Positions 35,263 to 46,460 of a stretch of DNA of 64,000 nucleotides are shown here, in pieces. Source of the DNA: Bretschneidera sinensis (lineage: Eukaryota > Streptophyta > Magnoliopsida > Brassicales > Akaniaceae); contig CM043699.1 of NCBI GenBank assembly GCA_023935145.1, forward strand, positions 66,251,638 through 66,315,637, in the 5' to 3' direction. A program made the position numbers and the translations under genes. The notes beneath the pieces were generated by a model. That model searched no databases, was not told the DNA's origin, and was given only the letters and a program-made list of their open reading frames with translations. Numbering within the stretch: the stretch's first letter is position 1; each line of letters starts with the position of its first letter.

Positions 35263-35420
35263 TGCACATTGCCGAACCTCGATAACAAATTGCTTGTCTT
35301 CTTTCTTTCTTTGATTTTCTGTTCTTATGTTCGATTGCTGTATTTCTTTCTACAAGTCATTCTAGACTTGGGTGTTTGGAAGATCACCACTTGGGCATCT
35401 TGTCAAGGTGATTTCCAGTA
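35263..35420 (+). repeat. COP3 5' LTR, right part
   Basis: Resumes with tgcacattgccgaacc, the U5 that is missing at 27902, and ends tttccagta. The primer site tggtatcagagt follows at 35422-35433. Confidence 0.9.
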
Positions 35421-35659
35421 GTGGTATCAGAGTTGCACAGCTAGGTATCGGAGCAAGAACATGAAGGTGACAGGGCCAAGACTCCAAGAATCAAAGATCA
35501 ACTTCTTGGGTGATTCAAGAACGGTGTAAAGATCAAGATCTGATCGTGTTCTTGGGGTAGATTCAAGAATGGTGTTAAGATCCATCTTCGATCGGTGTTC
35601 TTGAGGTTGAAGAAAGCATTTGTGGGTAGTGCATGAATCAGGGATCTTGTCCGCAAAAG

Positions 35660-36161
35660 ATGGCTTCAAATTTCTGTGTTGAGAAGTTTGATGGAAAGGG
35701 AGACTTTGCCCTTTGGAAGCGGAAGATCAAGGCGGTTCTAATGCAATAGAAAGTGGACTTGGCTATTGGAGAAGATGATGCCTTTCCAAAAAGTGTCATG
35801 GAAGACCAGTGGATTGAGATGAAGAAGATAGCTTACAGCACCATTTTCTTGCACATATCGGATAGTGTCACAAAGGAGTGCGGAGACTCGGAGGATCCCG
35901 CTGTCATATGGAAGAAACTAGATGAGTTGTTTCTTACAAAAACTCTCCCTAACAAGATTTATCTTCTTAAAAGAATCTTTGCTTTTAAAATGGATCCTAG
36001 TAAAGAGTTGCAAGATAATCTTGAGGTCTTTAATAAGCTAGTCCTAGATTTGAATAGCTATAGCATTATTTTTTCGGATGAACAATTGGCTGTTATCTTG
36101 TTAAATTCTCTTCTTGATTGCTTTGATAATTTGATTAATACTACTGAGTATGGAAGGGATA
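35660..36161 (+). pseudogene. COP3 gag, first part
   Basis: ATG at 35660 opens the conserved MASNF-VEKFDGKGDFALW Gag. A TAG occurs near 35748 (CAATAG in place of CAGCAG-like codons). The sequence continues through SVTKECGDSEDPAVIWKKLDELFLTKTLPNKIYLLK and DCFDNLINTTEYGRD. At 36162 TR-GAG copy 2 interrupts; the gene resumes at 42911 with TLTKEIVINAIRAHDF. The annotated tail after 36161 is TR-GAG LTR sequence. Confidence 0.9.
36157..36161 (+). repeat. TR-GAG copy 2 target duplication, left copy
   Basis: ggata, repeated exactly at 42906-42910. Confidence 0.93.
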
Positions 36162-37729
36162 TGATGAGAGTCATAAAATGCATCTAAACAATACTTAACT
36201 GTTAGCATTTTAGGGTTGATCAAGGTTGGAATTACACTTTTATACTTTAATAACTCTAAAGTGTTATTCTTGAATCATTGACTTATTTCAGTGCATTTTC
36301 AGGTATTTTGTGCTTAAAAAAGAGATAGAAAGGCTATCTTCATTTTAAACACGAAGCTTCAATGAATACTCGAGTGAGATAATGGTCGCGGAAGAGCCAA
36401 GATGAAGAGAAACCAAGAAAGGAGTTTCACTAAATTGCCAGAATTTCCCGTGCAGATCAATCATCTTTGCAGATTAAACTGTATTGATACAGGAAGAACC
36501 AAGATATGAGCCATATATGCTTAGAAAGATCCAGAAGTCTATTTTCTGGACAATTTTACGGTTCATAAAAAAGATTTTTCTAGAGAAAGTTATGGTAGTT
36601 TTAGTAAACACAGGTCAGGCCTCCAGATCAGTATCCACCTAGCACCGCGCCCCTCACTTTCCAGCACTGTACCCTCACTTTCCAGCACTGCACCCCTCAC
36701 TTTCCAGTGCCCACTCGTTCCAAGACCAAATTAGGGCTGCACAATGACATTTTTTGGACCAAAATGCCCCTAACTACTTGTGCTCTATAAATACATCTTT
36801 AAGGAGTGTGCAACCAGCATCTTCAAAGGGGAGAGCATCTTAAAAAGGGGATCCAAGGGATCCAAATCCAGAATATTTCCAAGTTTTTTGAGGGCTAGAA
36901 CTCAAGGGGAGAGCATCCATATTGTTCTTCCTCCTTGAGCTCCATGGCCATAAAATCAAGGGGAGAACATCCATATTGTTCTTCCACCTTGAGCTTCATG
37001 GCCAACTAATCATCAAATAAGGGAAAGGGATGAATCCTTAGAGATTTGTTGTTCTTTTTTTCCTGTTCTCGATTCGGTTGTACGGATATATTTTTTAATA
37101 TTTGTTGTGATTCATTCTTTGATTAAGTAAGAAGGATTTGAGTTCATATGATAGCTGCACTTTTTATTCTTCTTCTTTTAGATTTTCTTAACCCGGTGAT
37201 TACATGCTCCTCCCCCATATAAGTCTAGTCATGCTCTTCTTATGTGATGTTGTTTGGATGTGATTGATTCCGGTAGATTTATCTTATTTATTGCTCATTA
37301 CTGCGATATTATCATTGATATATATTGTCATTTCTTGATAATCTTTAAGATCGATCGTATGTGCTTAAATCGAAATCAATGAGTGATTTATAGCAATTAC
37401 GTTAGATTATAAATGTGCTTGATTGAATATATTCCGATTGCTTGTTTGGGATATGAAACTTGCAATCGAGACAAAAACAACTGAATCAAGAGTAGAACAA
37501 GGCAACGAACCTAAGGAGGATTCCCAGAACCTTGTTATTTCTCATTTGTATTTCATTATATTTACGCAATTTCTCTCAATACATCATTATCAAAACTCGT
37601 ATCTTATCGTTTAACTTTTACCGTTCGTTTTAAGGTTCACACATTTCCTTTGTAATTAACTTGTTTCCCTGTGGAATCGACACCCCAAAGCCATGCTACA
37701 ATAACCGTGTTATACTTTGGGCGTAATCA
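36162..37729 (+). repeat. TR-GAG copy 2 5' LTR
   Basis: tgatgagagtcataaa to gggcgtaatca. 36421-36615 is homologous to the ATH1 LTR. Three tandem ctcactttccagcactg units (36651-36712), a TATA ctataaata (36784-36792) and a ~75-bp tandem duplication (about 36898-37013, gagcatccatattgttctt twice) follow. Confidence 0.93.
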
Positions 37730-37734
37730 AATTA

Positions 37735-37752
37735 TGGCGCCGTAGCTGGGGA
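37735..37752 (+). other. TR-GAG copy 2 primer binding site
   Basis: tggcgccgtagctgggga, five bases after the LTR. It is the ATH1 tRNA-Asp site with two mismatches. Confidence 0.87.
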
Positions 37753-37971
37753 AACACGCTTAAATACAAGGAAGCTTGTCAACTTTGAGTGTGATGGTAG
37801 AAGAATTGTAAATATTTTTCTTTTCAGCAGTTTGTAAATACGGTAATATTGTTCCTTTACCTTTGTTTTGATTTTCTAATTTTCTTTTATTATTCTGTTT
37901 TATTTTATTTTATTTTATTTCTTTCTTCCCCTGTTTTATTTATTTTATTTCTCCTCTAAATTAATTGGTGC

Positions 37972-39720
37972 ATGCTTAGACCGAGAGATTTGCGAGGTAG
38001 ATTCATTGGAGGACCCAAATTAGAGTTACTCTCTCCTTCCACGTCCGTTGGTGGAACCTCACCTAGATCAAACAATAGTGCACCTCTATCCAAGAATTTA
38101 GAGGATTTTGTTAACATGGCCGATAATCCTAATGAGAATGTTGCTAGGACACTTCAGGATTACGTCCACCCTACACGCACAGCCACACCATCATGCATCA
38201 TGTTTCAAGCCAATACTCGCCAACTAGATTTTAAAACAAGGATGATACAATTATTCCCTACTTTTCATGGCTTGGATAATAAAAACCCATATGTGCACAT
38301 TAAAGAGTTTGAGGAAGTAGTCGCGACTTTTCATAGTCAAGATGAAACCGATGACATTGTTAAGCTTAAGTTCTTTCCTTTCGCTTTGAAGGATAGAGCT
38401 AAGAGTTGGCTATACTCACTAAGACTACGATCTATTGGGTTGTGGACTAAGATGACTCGAATTTTCTTTAATAAATACTTTCCCCAACACAAGACCAATG
38501 CTTTAAAAAGATAAATCTCCACCTTTGCACAAAAGGACAGCGAGACTTTGTATCAGTCTTGGGAGAGACTTAAGGAGTTGTTGAGTATGTGTCCTCACCA
38601 TGGGTATGAGAATTGGCGTTTAGTGAGGTATTTCTATGAGAGTCTTGCCTATAGAGAAAGCCAATTTGTAGAGATGATGTGTAATGGTGGGTTCTTGGAG
38701 AAAGATCCTGATGAGGCCATAGAGTACCTCAATGAGCTTGCTGAAAAAGCTCACACTTGGACTGGACCTAGTGCTACTGAGAGCACAAATAGGTCACGAC
38801 CTATAGAGAACCCAAATGGTGGTGGAATTTACCATCTTAGGGAAGAGGATAACCTTAAGGCCAAGGTCGAGATGCTCACTAGGGAACTAGAGGTATTAAA
38901 GACTAAAAGCTCAAAGTCAACACACGTGGTTAATCATGCAAAATCTTTTGAACCATGTTTTGTGTGTGGCCGGGTAGATCATCTCGCCCAAGAGTGTCCC
39001 ACGTTTATTGAGATGAGAGGGATGTATAAGGAACAATGTAATGCCTTAGGCATGTACACGAACCCTTTTACACCCTTCTCTAATACCTATAATCCGGGAT
39101 GGCGAAATCACCCCAATTTCAGCTGGAAGTCTGAAAACCAGCAGCTTGCACAACCCCCTGCACCATATCATGAACCATATCATGCACCTGTGTCTTCTAG
39201 GAGTTCTTTAGAAGACACTTTACATGATTTTATTGAAGCACAGGGGAAGACTAATCAAAGGCTTGAATCTTTAATTATGCAGGTTGTTGAAGAACATAAA
39301 GAGATAAAGAGCCAAGTGTCTAAGCTGATGAGCTACTTGAGTGTGACTGAGCGAGGTAAGTTCCCTTCTCAAGCTCAGTCCACATCCTATGGTCAGCACC
39401 TAGCGCAACAGAATAAAAAGGAGGTGAATGCCATTGAGACACTTAGTGGTAAGTTGTTACACATCCCAACAACGAAAAAATCAGAGGATGTGGACGAGAA
39501 CCACCAAGTATACATGATTGACTCATTCATGGAAAAGGTCCATCACCTTAATCCATTGGAGTCCACCCTCACTCATGGCTTCACAAGAGCATATATCGAG
39601 CCAAAATCTACAGATGTTACTGATAACATCTTTAAGGCCTCTCCGAAGCACACAAGCACCAACTTTAACAGTAAAGCAGTTGCTGGTGCATTCAACTCAT
39701 GCTTGTCTAGGAAGGAATAA
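37972..39720 (+). pseudogene. TR-GAG copy 2 Gag-like protein (one stop)
   Basis: 583 codons from ATG 37972, interrupted only by TAA at 38512-38514; copy 1 has CAA there. Residues ~95-240 form the Retrotrans_gag capsid region (HIKEFEEVVATFHSQ, FFPFALKDRAKSWLYSL, ETLYQSWERLKELL, PDEAIEYLNELAEKAHTW). A CCHC knuckle CFVCGRVDHLAQEC lies at 38956-38997, then YNPGWRNHPNFSW and a helical segment (TNQRLESLIMQVVEEHKEIK). After NAIETLSGK, where Gag ends in ATH2, the protein jumps to HQVYMIDSFMEKVHHLNPLESTLT, which in ATH2 lies after the protease. The protease has been removed and the flanks fused in frame. Expected role: particle formation and RNA binding. Confidence 0.92.
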
Positions 39721-41326
39721 GAGAGTCTGGCTGAAGACGTAAAACTTAGCACTCATGGGAGGCACCCCATAGCATATCCTTTTATTTTTATTGTTATTGT
39801 TTTTCATAATTCTTTTTCTTGTTTATTATTAGTATTTTGCTGTTTTCCAGTTTTACTTTCGTATTTCTTTTTCAGGGACAAATATACGAAGCAGTTTAAA
39901 TGGTGGTGCACAATTTTCAGCTTCTGTGCACTTTTGGCTAGAAAGGGAGTTTCCTTATCTTTTGCTTTCACATTGAGGACAATGCCTACTTTAAGTTGGG
40001 GGTGGAGGAAACATATTCCTGTTTTTCATGTTTTCATTGAACTGCTTGGTGTCATTTTACCTTTTTGTTTGTTTTTAGCATGCTTTGTGTTAACCTTGGA
40101 GTTAATTCATATGTCGATGATATGAGCCTAATTGAGATAGCATATAGTGTTTAGAAGAAGTTAAATCTTGCTTCGCTTTGAGAATAAATTAAGTGTCAAT
40201 CTTTCTTTGGTTTGAGACCCTAGTTTGTGGTAAGATTGCATGATTAGTCTAAAGCATTTAGAGAAGTTTTATGTGCGATTGTTTTGTGAATACTTTTACG
40301 GTCTCTACAAGCTCTAGAACTTATTTGATAATCACTTGAGGTGAAAATAATAGAATGCACATTACTTAGGATATGATGTAGGCCATTTTTGGACTGTTTG
40401 AGCCTTTTTAAACTTACTCTTGTTATATTTATCGCTAGTCACTTGTTTGAGCCTTTTTCTTGAAAAAGAATTTGAGCATTGTTTCGTTCGATAGCCCATT
40501 CACTCACCTTTATGAGCTTAAAAATATTTTATCCTTACCTTTCTTTTAAAAAGAACTTAGTTATACACATTTGTTGAGAAGCACTTAAGAAGAGTAAGGG
40601 TGGAAATATGAGAAAATATTACTACCATAACCCAAGTACATTAAAAGAGATAAGTTGGGGGTTGTAGAAAATAAAAGAAAAGAATGAAAGAGAAGGTGAA
40701 TAGTCTTATGCCAAAATAAAAAATTAAAAAAAGATGAATTATGGCAAAGGAAGAAGAAAAAAAATGGTGATTTATTGCTAGAAATGCTCGAAAAATGGTT
40801 GAAAGAGTTGGGTGTTGAAGTAAGGTTATCTTGTGCTTAAAAGGGTTGTGTTTAAATTAAGAGACTTAGTTCTTTTATTTGTTTAAACTTTCCTATTCTT
40901 TCTTGACCGTTACCATAGACTAACGTTATAAGCTTATTAAAGACCTATTGATCCGATGTAGTGTGGTTTTTCTACATAGTGGAGAGTGATTTGAAAAGTG
41001 AACTTATGGAGCTTGATTTGTGATTGATGTCACGCAATTTATTTCAAGCTATGTTATGCATAAAATCATCCGGGTGTTCGGACTAATGTATTGTGGTAAG
41101 ATGGATGTTAAGAGTCGATAACGATTTTAAGGTTGACATTTGGATTATTCTTGGAATTGAGTGATATTTAATGATTCTATGTGTTGTATGTTATGCATGA
41201 TTCTTGAGACAAAGATTTTTGCATCACTCTTGGTTAACGCCAGCATTGCTGTCTTTTGCTTTGATTTCTAAATAAAGAATTCATTTCATGTCTTTCACTT
41301 GAATTGCTAGGGACTAGCAATAAGCT
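39721..41326 (+). other. TR-GAG copy 2 long 3' region
   Basis: No gene supported. It starts gagagtctggctgaaga...ctcatgggaggcacccca, matching the sequence right after the ATH1 pol end. Polypurine-like tracts aagttggggg lie at 39993 and 40652, before the true one at 41327: spacings of about 660-670 bp. The ORF at 39934-40125 has no recognisable similarity. Confidence 0.75.
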
Positions 41327-41338
41327 AGTTGGGGGTTG
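41327..41338 (+). other. TR-GAG copy 2 polypurine tract
   Basis: agttgggggttg immediately before the LTR start. Confidence 0.87.
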
Positions 41339-42905
41339 TGATGAGAGTTATAAAATGAATCTAAACAATACTTAATTGTTAGCATTTTAGGGTTGATCAA
41401 GGTTGGAATTACACTTTTATACCTTAATAACTCTAAAGTGTTGTTCTTGAATCGTTGACTTATTTTAGTGCATTTTTAGGCACTTTGTGCTTAAAAAAGA
41501 GATAGAATAGCTATCATCATTTTAAACACGAAGCTTCAATGAATACTCGAGTGAGATAATGGTCGCGGAAGAGCCAAGATAAAGAGAAACCAAGAAAGGA
41601 GTTTCACTAAATTGCCATAATTGCCCGTGCAGATCAATCATCTTTGCAGATTAGACTGTATTGATACAGGAAGAACCAGGATATGAGCCATATATTCTTA
41701 GAAAGATCCGGAAGTCTATTTTCTGGAGAATTTTACGGTTCATAAAAAGGATTTTTCTAGAGAAAGTTATGGCAGTTTTAGTAGATACAGGTCAGGCCAC
41801 CAGATCAGCATCCACCTAGCGCCGCGCCCCTCACTTTCCAGCACTGCACCCTCACTTTCCAGCACTGCACCCCTCACTTTCCAGCGCCCACTCATTCCAA
41901 GACCAAATTAGGGCTGCACAATGATATTTTCTGGACCAAAATACCCCTAACTACTGTGCTCTATAAATACATCTTTAAGGAGTGTGCAGCCAGCATCTTC
42001 AAAGGGGAGACCATCTTAAAAAGGGGATCCAAGGGATCCAAATCCAGAATATTTCCAAGTTTTTTGAGGGCTAGAACTCAAGGGGAGAGCATCCATATTG
42101 TTCTTCCTCCTTGAGCTCCATGGCCATAAAATCAAGGGGAGAACATCCATATTGTTCTTCCACCTTGAGCTTCATGGCCAACTAATCATCAAATAAGGGA
42201 AAGGGATGAATCCTTAGGGATTTGTTGTTCTTTTTTTCCTGTTCTTGATTCGGTTGTACGGATTTATTGTTCAATATTTGTTGTGATTCATTCTTTGATT
42301 AAGTAAGAAGGATTTGAGTTCATGTGATAGCTGCACTTTTTATTCTTCTTCTTTTAGATTTTCTTAACCTGGTGATTACATGCTCCTCCCCCATATAAGT
42401 CTAGTCATGCTCTTCTTATGTGATGTTGTTTGGATGTGATTAATTCTGGTAGATTTATCTTATTTATTGTCCATTACTACAATATTATCATTGAGATATA
42501 TTGTCATTTCTTGATAATCTTTAAGATCGGTCGTATGTGCTTAAATCGAGATCAATGAGTGATTTATAGCAATTACGTTAGATTATAAATGTGCTTGATT
42601 GAATATATTCTGATTGCTTGTTTGGGATGTGAAACTTGCAATCGAGATAAAAACAATTGAATCAAGAGTAGAACAAGGCAACAAACCTAAGGAGGATTCC
42701 CAAAACCTTGTTATTTCTCATTTGTATTTCATTATATTTACGCAATTTCTCTCAATACATCATTATCAAAACTATTATTTTATCGTTTAACTTTTACCGT
42801 TCGTTTTAAGGTTCACACATTTCCTTTGTAATTAACTTGTTTCCTTGTGGAATCAACACCCCAAAGCCATGCTATAATAACCGTTTTATACTTTGGGCGT
42901 AATCA
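41339..42905 (+). repeat. TR-GAG copy 2 3' LTR
   Basis: 1567 bp, near-identical to 36162-37729, including the three 22-bp units (41825-41886) and the ~75-bp duplication (42082-42190). Followed by the duplication ggata. Confidence 0.93.
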
Positions 42906-42910
42906 GGATA

Positions 42911-45900
42911 CTTTAACAAAGGAGATTGTGATCAATGCCATAAGGGCACATGATTTCAAGGCCAAGATGAAGGAGACATCAAGTGGAGATGGTTTGTTCA
43001 TAAGAGGAAGGCCAGCAACTCGGAATGGCAGTAGCAACCATGGCAACTACTGAGAGAAATCAAGAGGTAGAGGGTAGAACCATGGGAGATCTCATTCCAA
43101 GACAAGACTTTGAGGAGGAAGGAAATGCTTCTACTGCAACAAGGAGGGCCATTTCAAGAAAGATTGCAAGAAGAGGATGTGGGATGAGAGGAGAAGCCAC
43201 ACCAACAATGGAGAGACTTCAGTTGCCAAAGGAGAACAGCAAGATGATGTGCTTGTTGTGTGCTCAAATGTGAGTAGGAGGCAAGGCAGTGGAAAATGGA
43301 TTCTTGATTCCGGGTGCACTTATCACACGTGCCCTCACAAGGAATAGTTCAAGAATTTCAAGGTGATCATTGATGGAATGACAATTCTTGCCAAGTGAGA
43401 GGGATTGGAGACATCCAATTGAAGATGTTTGATGGAGTCATAAGGTTGCTACGAAATGTGATGTATCTTCTAGATTTGAAGGGAAATTTGATCTCAATGG
43501 GGCAGCTGGATTCCATGTGGTATACATGCAAAGTAGAGGGAGAAAATATCAAGGTGGCCAAGGGATCTTTGGTAGTGATCAAGGCAGCAAGAAACGATGG
43601 ACTCTATGAGATGGCCAGAGAGAAAGAAATCAATGATCAAGTAGCAAGCTTGATGGCTGAGATGGATAAGGCAGCCCTTTGGCACACTCGACTGGGACAC
43701 ATAAGCGAAAAGAGCCAGTAAGTTCTTAACAAAGATGGTCTACTTGGTGGTGACAAAGTAGAGAAATTGGATTTCTGTGAGAGTTGCATTCTTGGGAAGC
43801 AACACCAGAGTGCACAAATATAAGGGATTCTTGACTGCATTCATTCGGACCTTTGGGGACTAGCAAGGACACCAACATAGGGAGGTAACATTTACTTTCT
43901 GTCTTTAATTGATGATTATTCAAGAAGAGTGTGGGTTTATTTGCTTAGGAATAAATCTGATGCCTTGAATAAATTTGTTGTGTGGAAGAAGTTGCTTGAA
44001 ACTCAAACGGGTAGGGTAGTTAAGGCTTTACGAACCGATAATGGCTTAGAATTGTGCAATAATGATTTTGATAAATTCTGTGAATTAAATGGCATTCTAA
44101 GGCATAGGACGGTTGTAAAAACACCTCAGTAAAATGGAGTTGCTGAAGGAATGAATAGAACCCTTATGGAAAAGGTTAGATGCATGCTAATAGGATCCGG
44201 GTTACCAAAATATTTTTGGGGAGAAGCAATGGCTACAGCTGCATACTTGATAAATAGATCACCCTCTAGAGCTTTAAAGCTCAAGACTCCGATGGAAATG
44301 TGGAGTGGAAAACCCCTAACCTTAGAACTTTTGGGTGTGTTGTATATGCACATCAAAAGGAGGATAAACTTAGCCCAAGATCTAGAAAATGTGTATTTCT
44401 CGGATATGGTGATGGGGTTAAGGGATATAGGTTGTGGTCCATAGGAAAGAAGGGCATGAAACCCATAATAAGTAGGGATGTTATTTTTAATGAATTATTA
44501 TTTCCCTACTTGGAGAAAACTAACCCTGCAAGGGCTAGTGAGCAAACCAATCCGAAAGTTGTGGAGCATCACATCAAGGAGAACTTGGTTCAGGTAGAGC
44601 AAAGGAGGTAAGAGAGTTTGGATCAAGTAGAGCCCTTGGATGAAGACCAAGCTCAAGAAACTCAAGAAGAGACTGAACAAGAAGAGGTTGATGCAGTAAG
44701 TCGGAATGACTGCCAGCTCACAAGAGACCAGGAACGGAGGGTTGTTAGACCACCTTTGAGATATGGGTTTGTGGATGCTAATGTAGTAGCTCCTTGGATA
44801 GAAGGAGAGGTTGAACCAAAAACTTACACGGATGCCATGGAGTGTAAGGATTCATCAAAGTGGCAGCTGGCTATGGAGGAAGAAATGGACTCTTTGATGA
44901 AGAACAACTCTTGTGAGCTGGTGCCCAAACCAGAAAAACCGAGAGTTGTGGACTACAGATGGCTCTACAAGATCAAAGAAGGGAATACTCTAGGGGATGA
45001 AGTCCGATATAAAGCTAAGCTGGTGGCGAAAGGGTTAACATAAAAAGAAGGCATAGATTTCACCGAAATCTTCTCATCGGTTATGAAGTACAAGACAATA
45101 CGGATATTGTTAGCATTAGTGGTCCAATTTGATTGAGAAATTGAGCAAATGGATGTGAAGACATCATTCTTACATGGAGAGCTCGATGAGACCATTTTCA
45201 TGAGGTAACTCGAAGGCTATGAGGAAAGAAGATAAGGAGAGTTAGTGTGCAAATTGAAGAAGTCTCTCTATGGCCTGAAGCAATCACCTCGGTAATGGAA
45301 CAAGAGGTTTGATTCCTTTGTAATCAGCTTGGGTTTCATGAGGAGCTACTATGATTCGTGCTTGTACTATAAGGGGCAAAAGGTTGAGGAAGTGGTGATC
45401 ATCCTCATCTATGTTGATGACATGTTGCTGGTTAGGAGCAGCACGGAGAGGATAAAGAAATTAAAGACTCAACTCAGTGAGGAGTTTGAGATGAAGGATC
45501 TTGGCCATGCACAAAAGATCCTTGGGATGTGTATCATCCAAGAAAGGGAGAGAAACAGATTGAAGATCTCTCAAACTTCCTACATAGAGAAGATGATATC
45601 TAAATTTTCTATAGAAGATAGCAAACCAGTGAAGGTTCCCCTTGCTGGTCATTTCAAATTCTCCAGCGATCAATGTCCAAGATCGGAGGCTGAGAAGAAG
45701 GAAATGGAGAAAGTCCCTTACTCTAGTGCAGTTGGTTCTGTTATGTACACCATGGTAAGCACTAGACCTGACATTGCTCATGCAATGAGTGTTCTCAGTA
45801 GTTTTATGAGTAATCTCGGAAAGGAGCATTAGCTTGGGATGAAGTGGTTGCTGAGGTATTTGAAGGGAAGCCCAGGAGTAGGGCTGGTGTATGAAAAGAG

Positions 45901-46381
45901 GGGTAATGCCATCTGCCTTGAGGGGTTTGCAGATTCGAACTATGGAGCAGACTGGGATAAAATGAGATCGATTACCTCCTACTTCTTCAACTTAAACGGA
46001 TGTTATGTAAATTGGAAGGCTCAGTTGCAGCCAGTAGTAGCACTCTCAACAACCGAGGCTGAGTACATAGCGGCTACGGAGGCCATTAAGGAAGTTATAT
46101 GGTGCAAAGGGTTGCTGGAAGAGTTGAAGGTACTGGATGAGCAGGTTGTGGTGTTTTTGGATAGTCAAAGTGCCTTGCACTTATGTAAAAATCCAGTGTT
46201 CCATGAGAGGACAAAGCATATGGATGTTCGGTATCATTTCATTCGGGAAAATGGTACGAAAGGATTCATCCATGTGGATAAGGTTGCCACAGAAAAAAAT
46301 CCTGTAGATTTGGGTACTAAAGTTCTACTTCTAAGTAAGTTCAATCATTACCTTGGACTACTTAGAATAGGAGTCAGTTGA
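42911..46381 (+). pseudogene. COP3 gag-pol, second part
   Basis: Resumes Gag at TLTKEIVINAIRAHDF. Zinc knuckle CFYCNKEGHFKKDC at 43126-43167; protease LDSG with the catalytic triplet at 43306-43314. Pre-integrase LWHTRLGHISEK is followed by a ~27-bp loss near GKQHQ. The integrase core keeps RTDNGLEL and the glutamate in NGVAEGMNRT but has stops and a small deletion near 44305. RT starts about 44850 (WQLAMEEEMDSLMKNN), with YVDD at 45410-45421. RNase H (45839-46381) is open, with [18 protein letters not shown] and [14 protein letters not shown]. It is the best preserved copia coding region here, yet stops and frameshifts remain. Confidence 0.92.
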
Positions 46382-46460
46382 TAGATGACTCATGATGAGT
46401 TTGGATTCCGAAGCTTTCTACACAATGGTTCAGGTTTAAACACTTAGACAATGGTAGAGA

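Larger units (their letters stand above)
36162..42905 (+). mobile_element. TR-GAG-type LTR retrotransposon, copy 2
   Basis: A complete 6744-bp gag-only LTR element in COP3 gag, with a perfect 5-bp duplication. LTRs of 1568 and 1567 bp are nearly identical. It has a tRNA-Asp-type primer site, one gag-like gene with a single stop, a 1.6-kb 3' region and a polypurine tract. No protease or pol. It is younger and better preserved than copy 1. Gag-only LTR elements of plants have been described as TR-GAGs; this family appears to belong there. Confidence 0.93.

Noticed and set aside
36651..36712. Short direct repeats, CRISPR-like at first sight
   Set aside because: Only three contiguous 22-bp units with no spacers, in a plant LTR.
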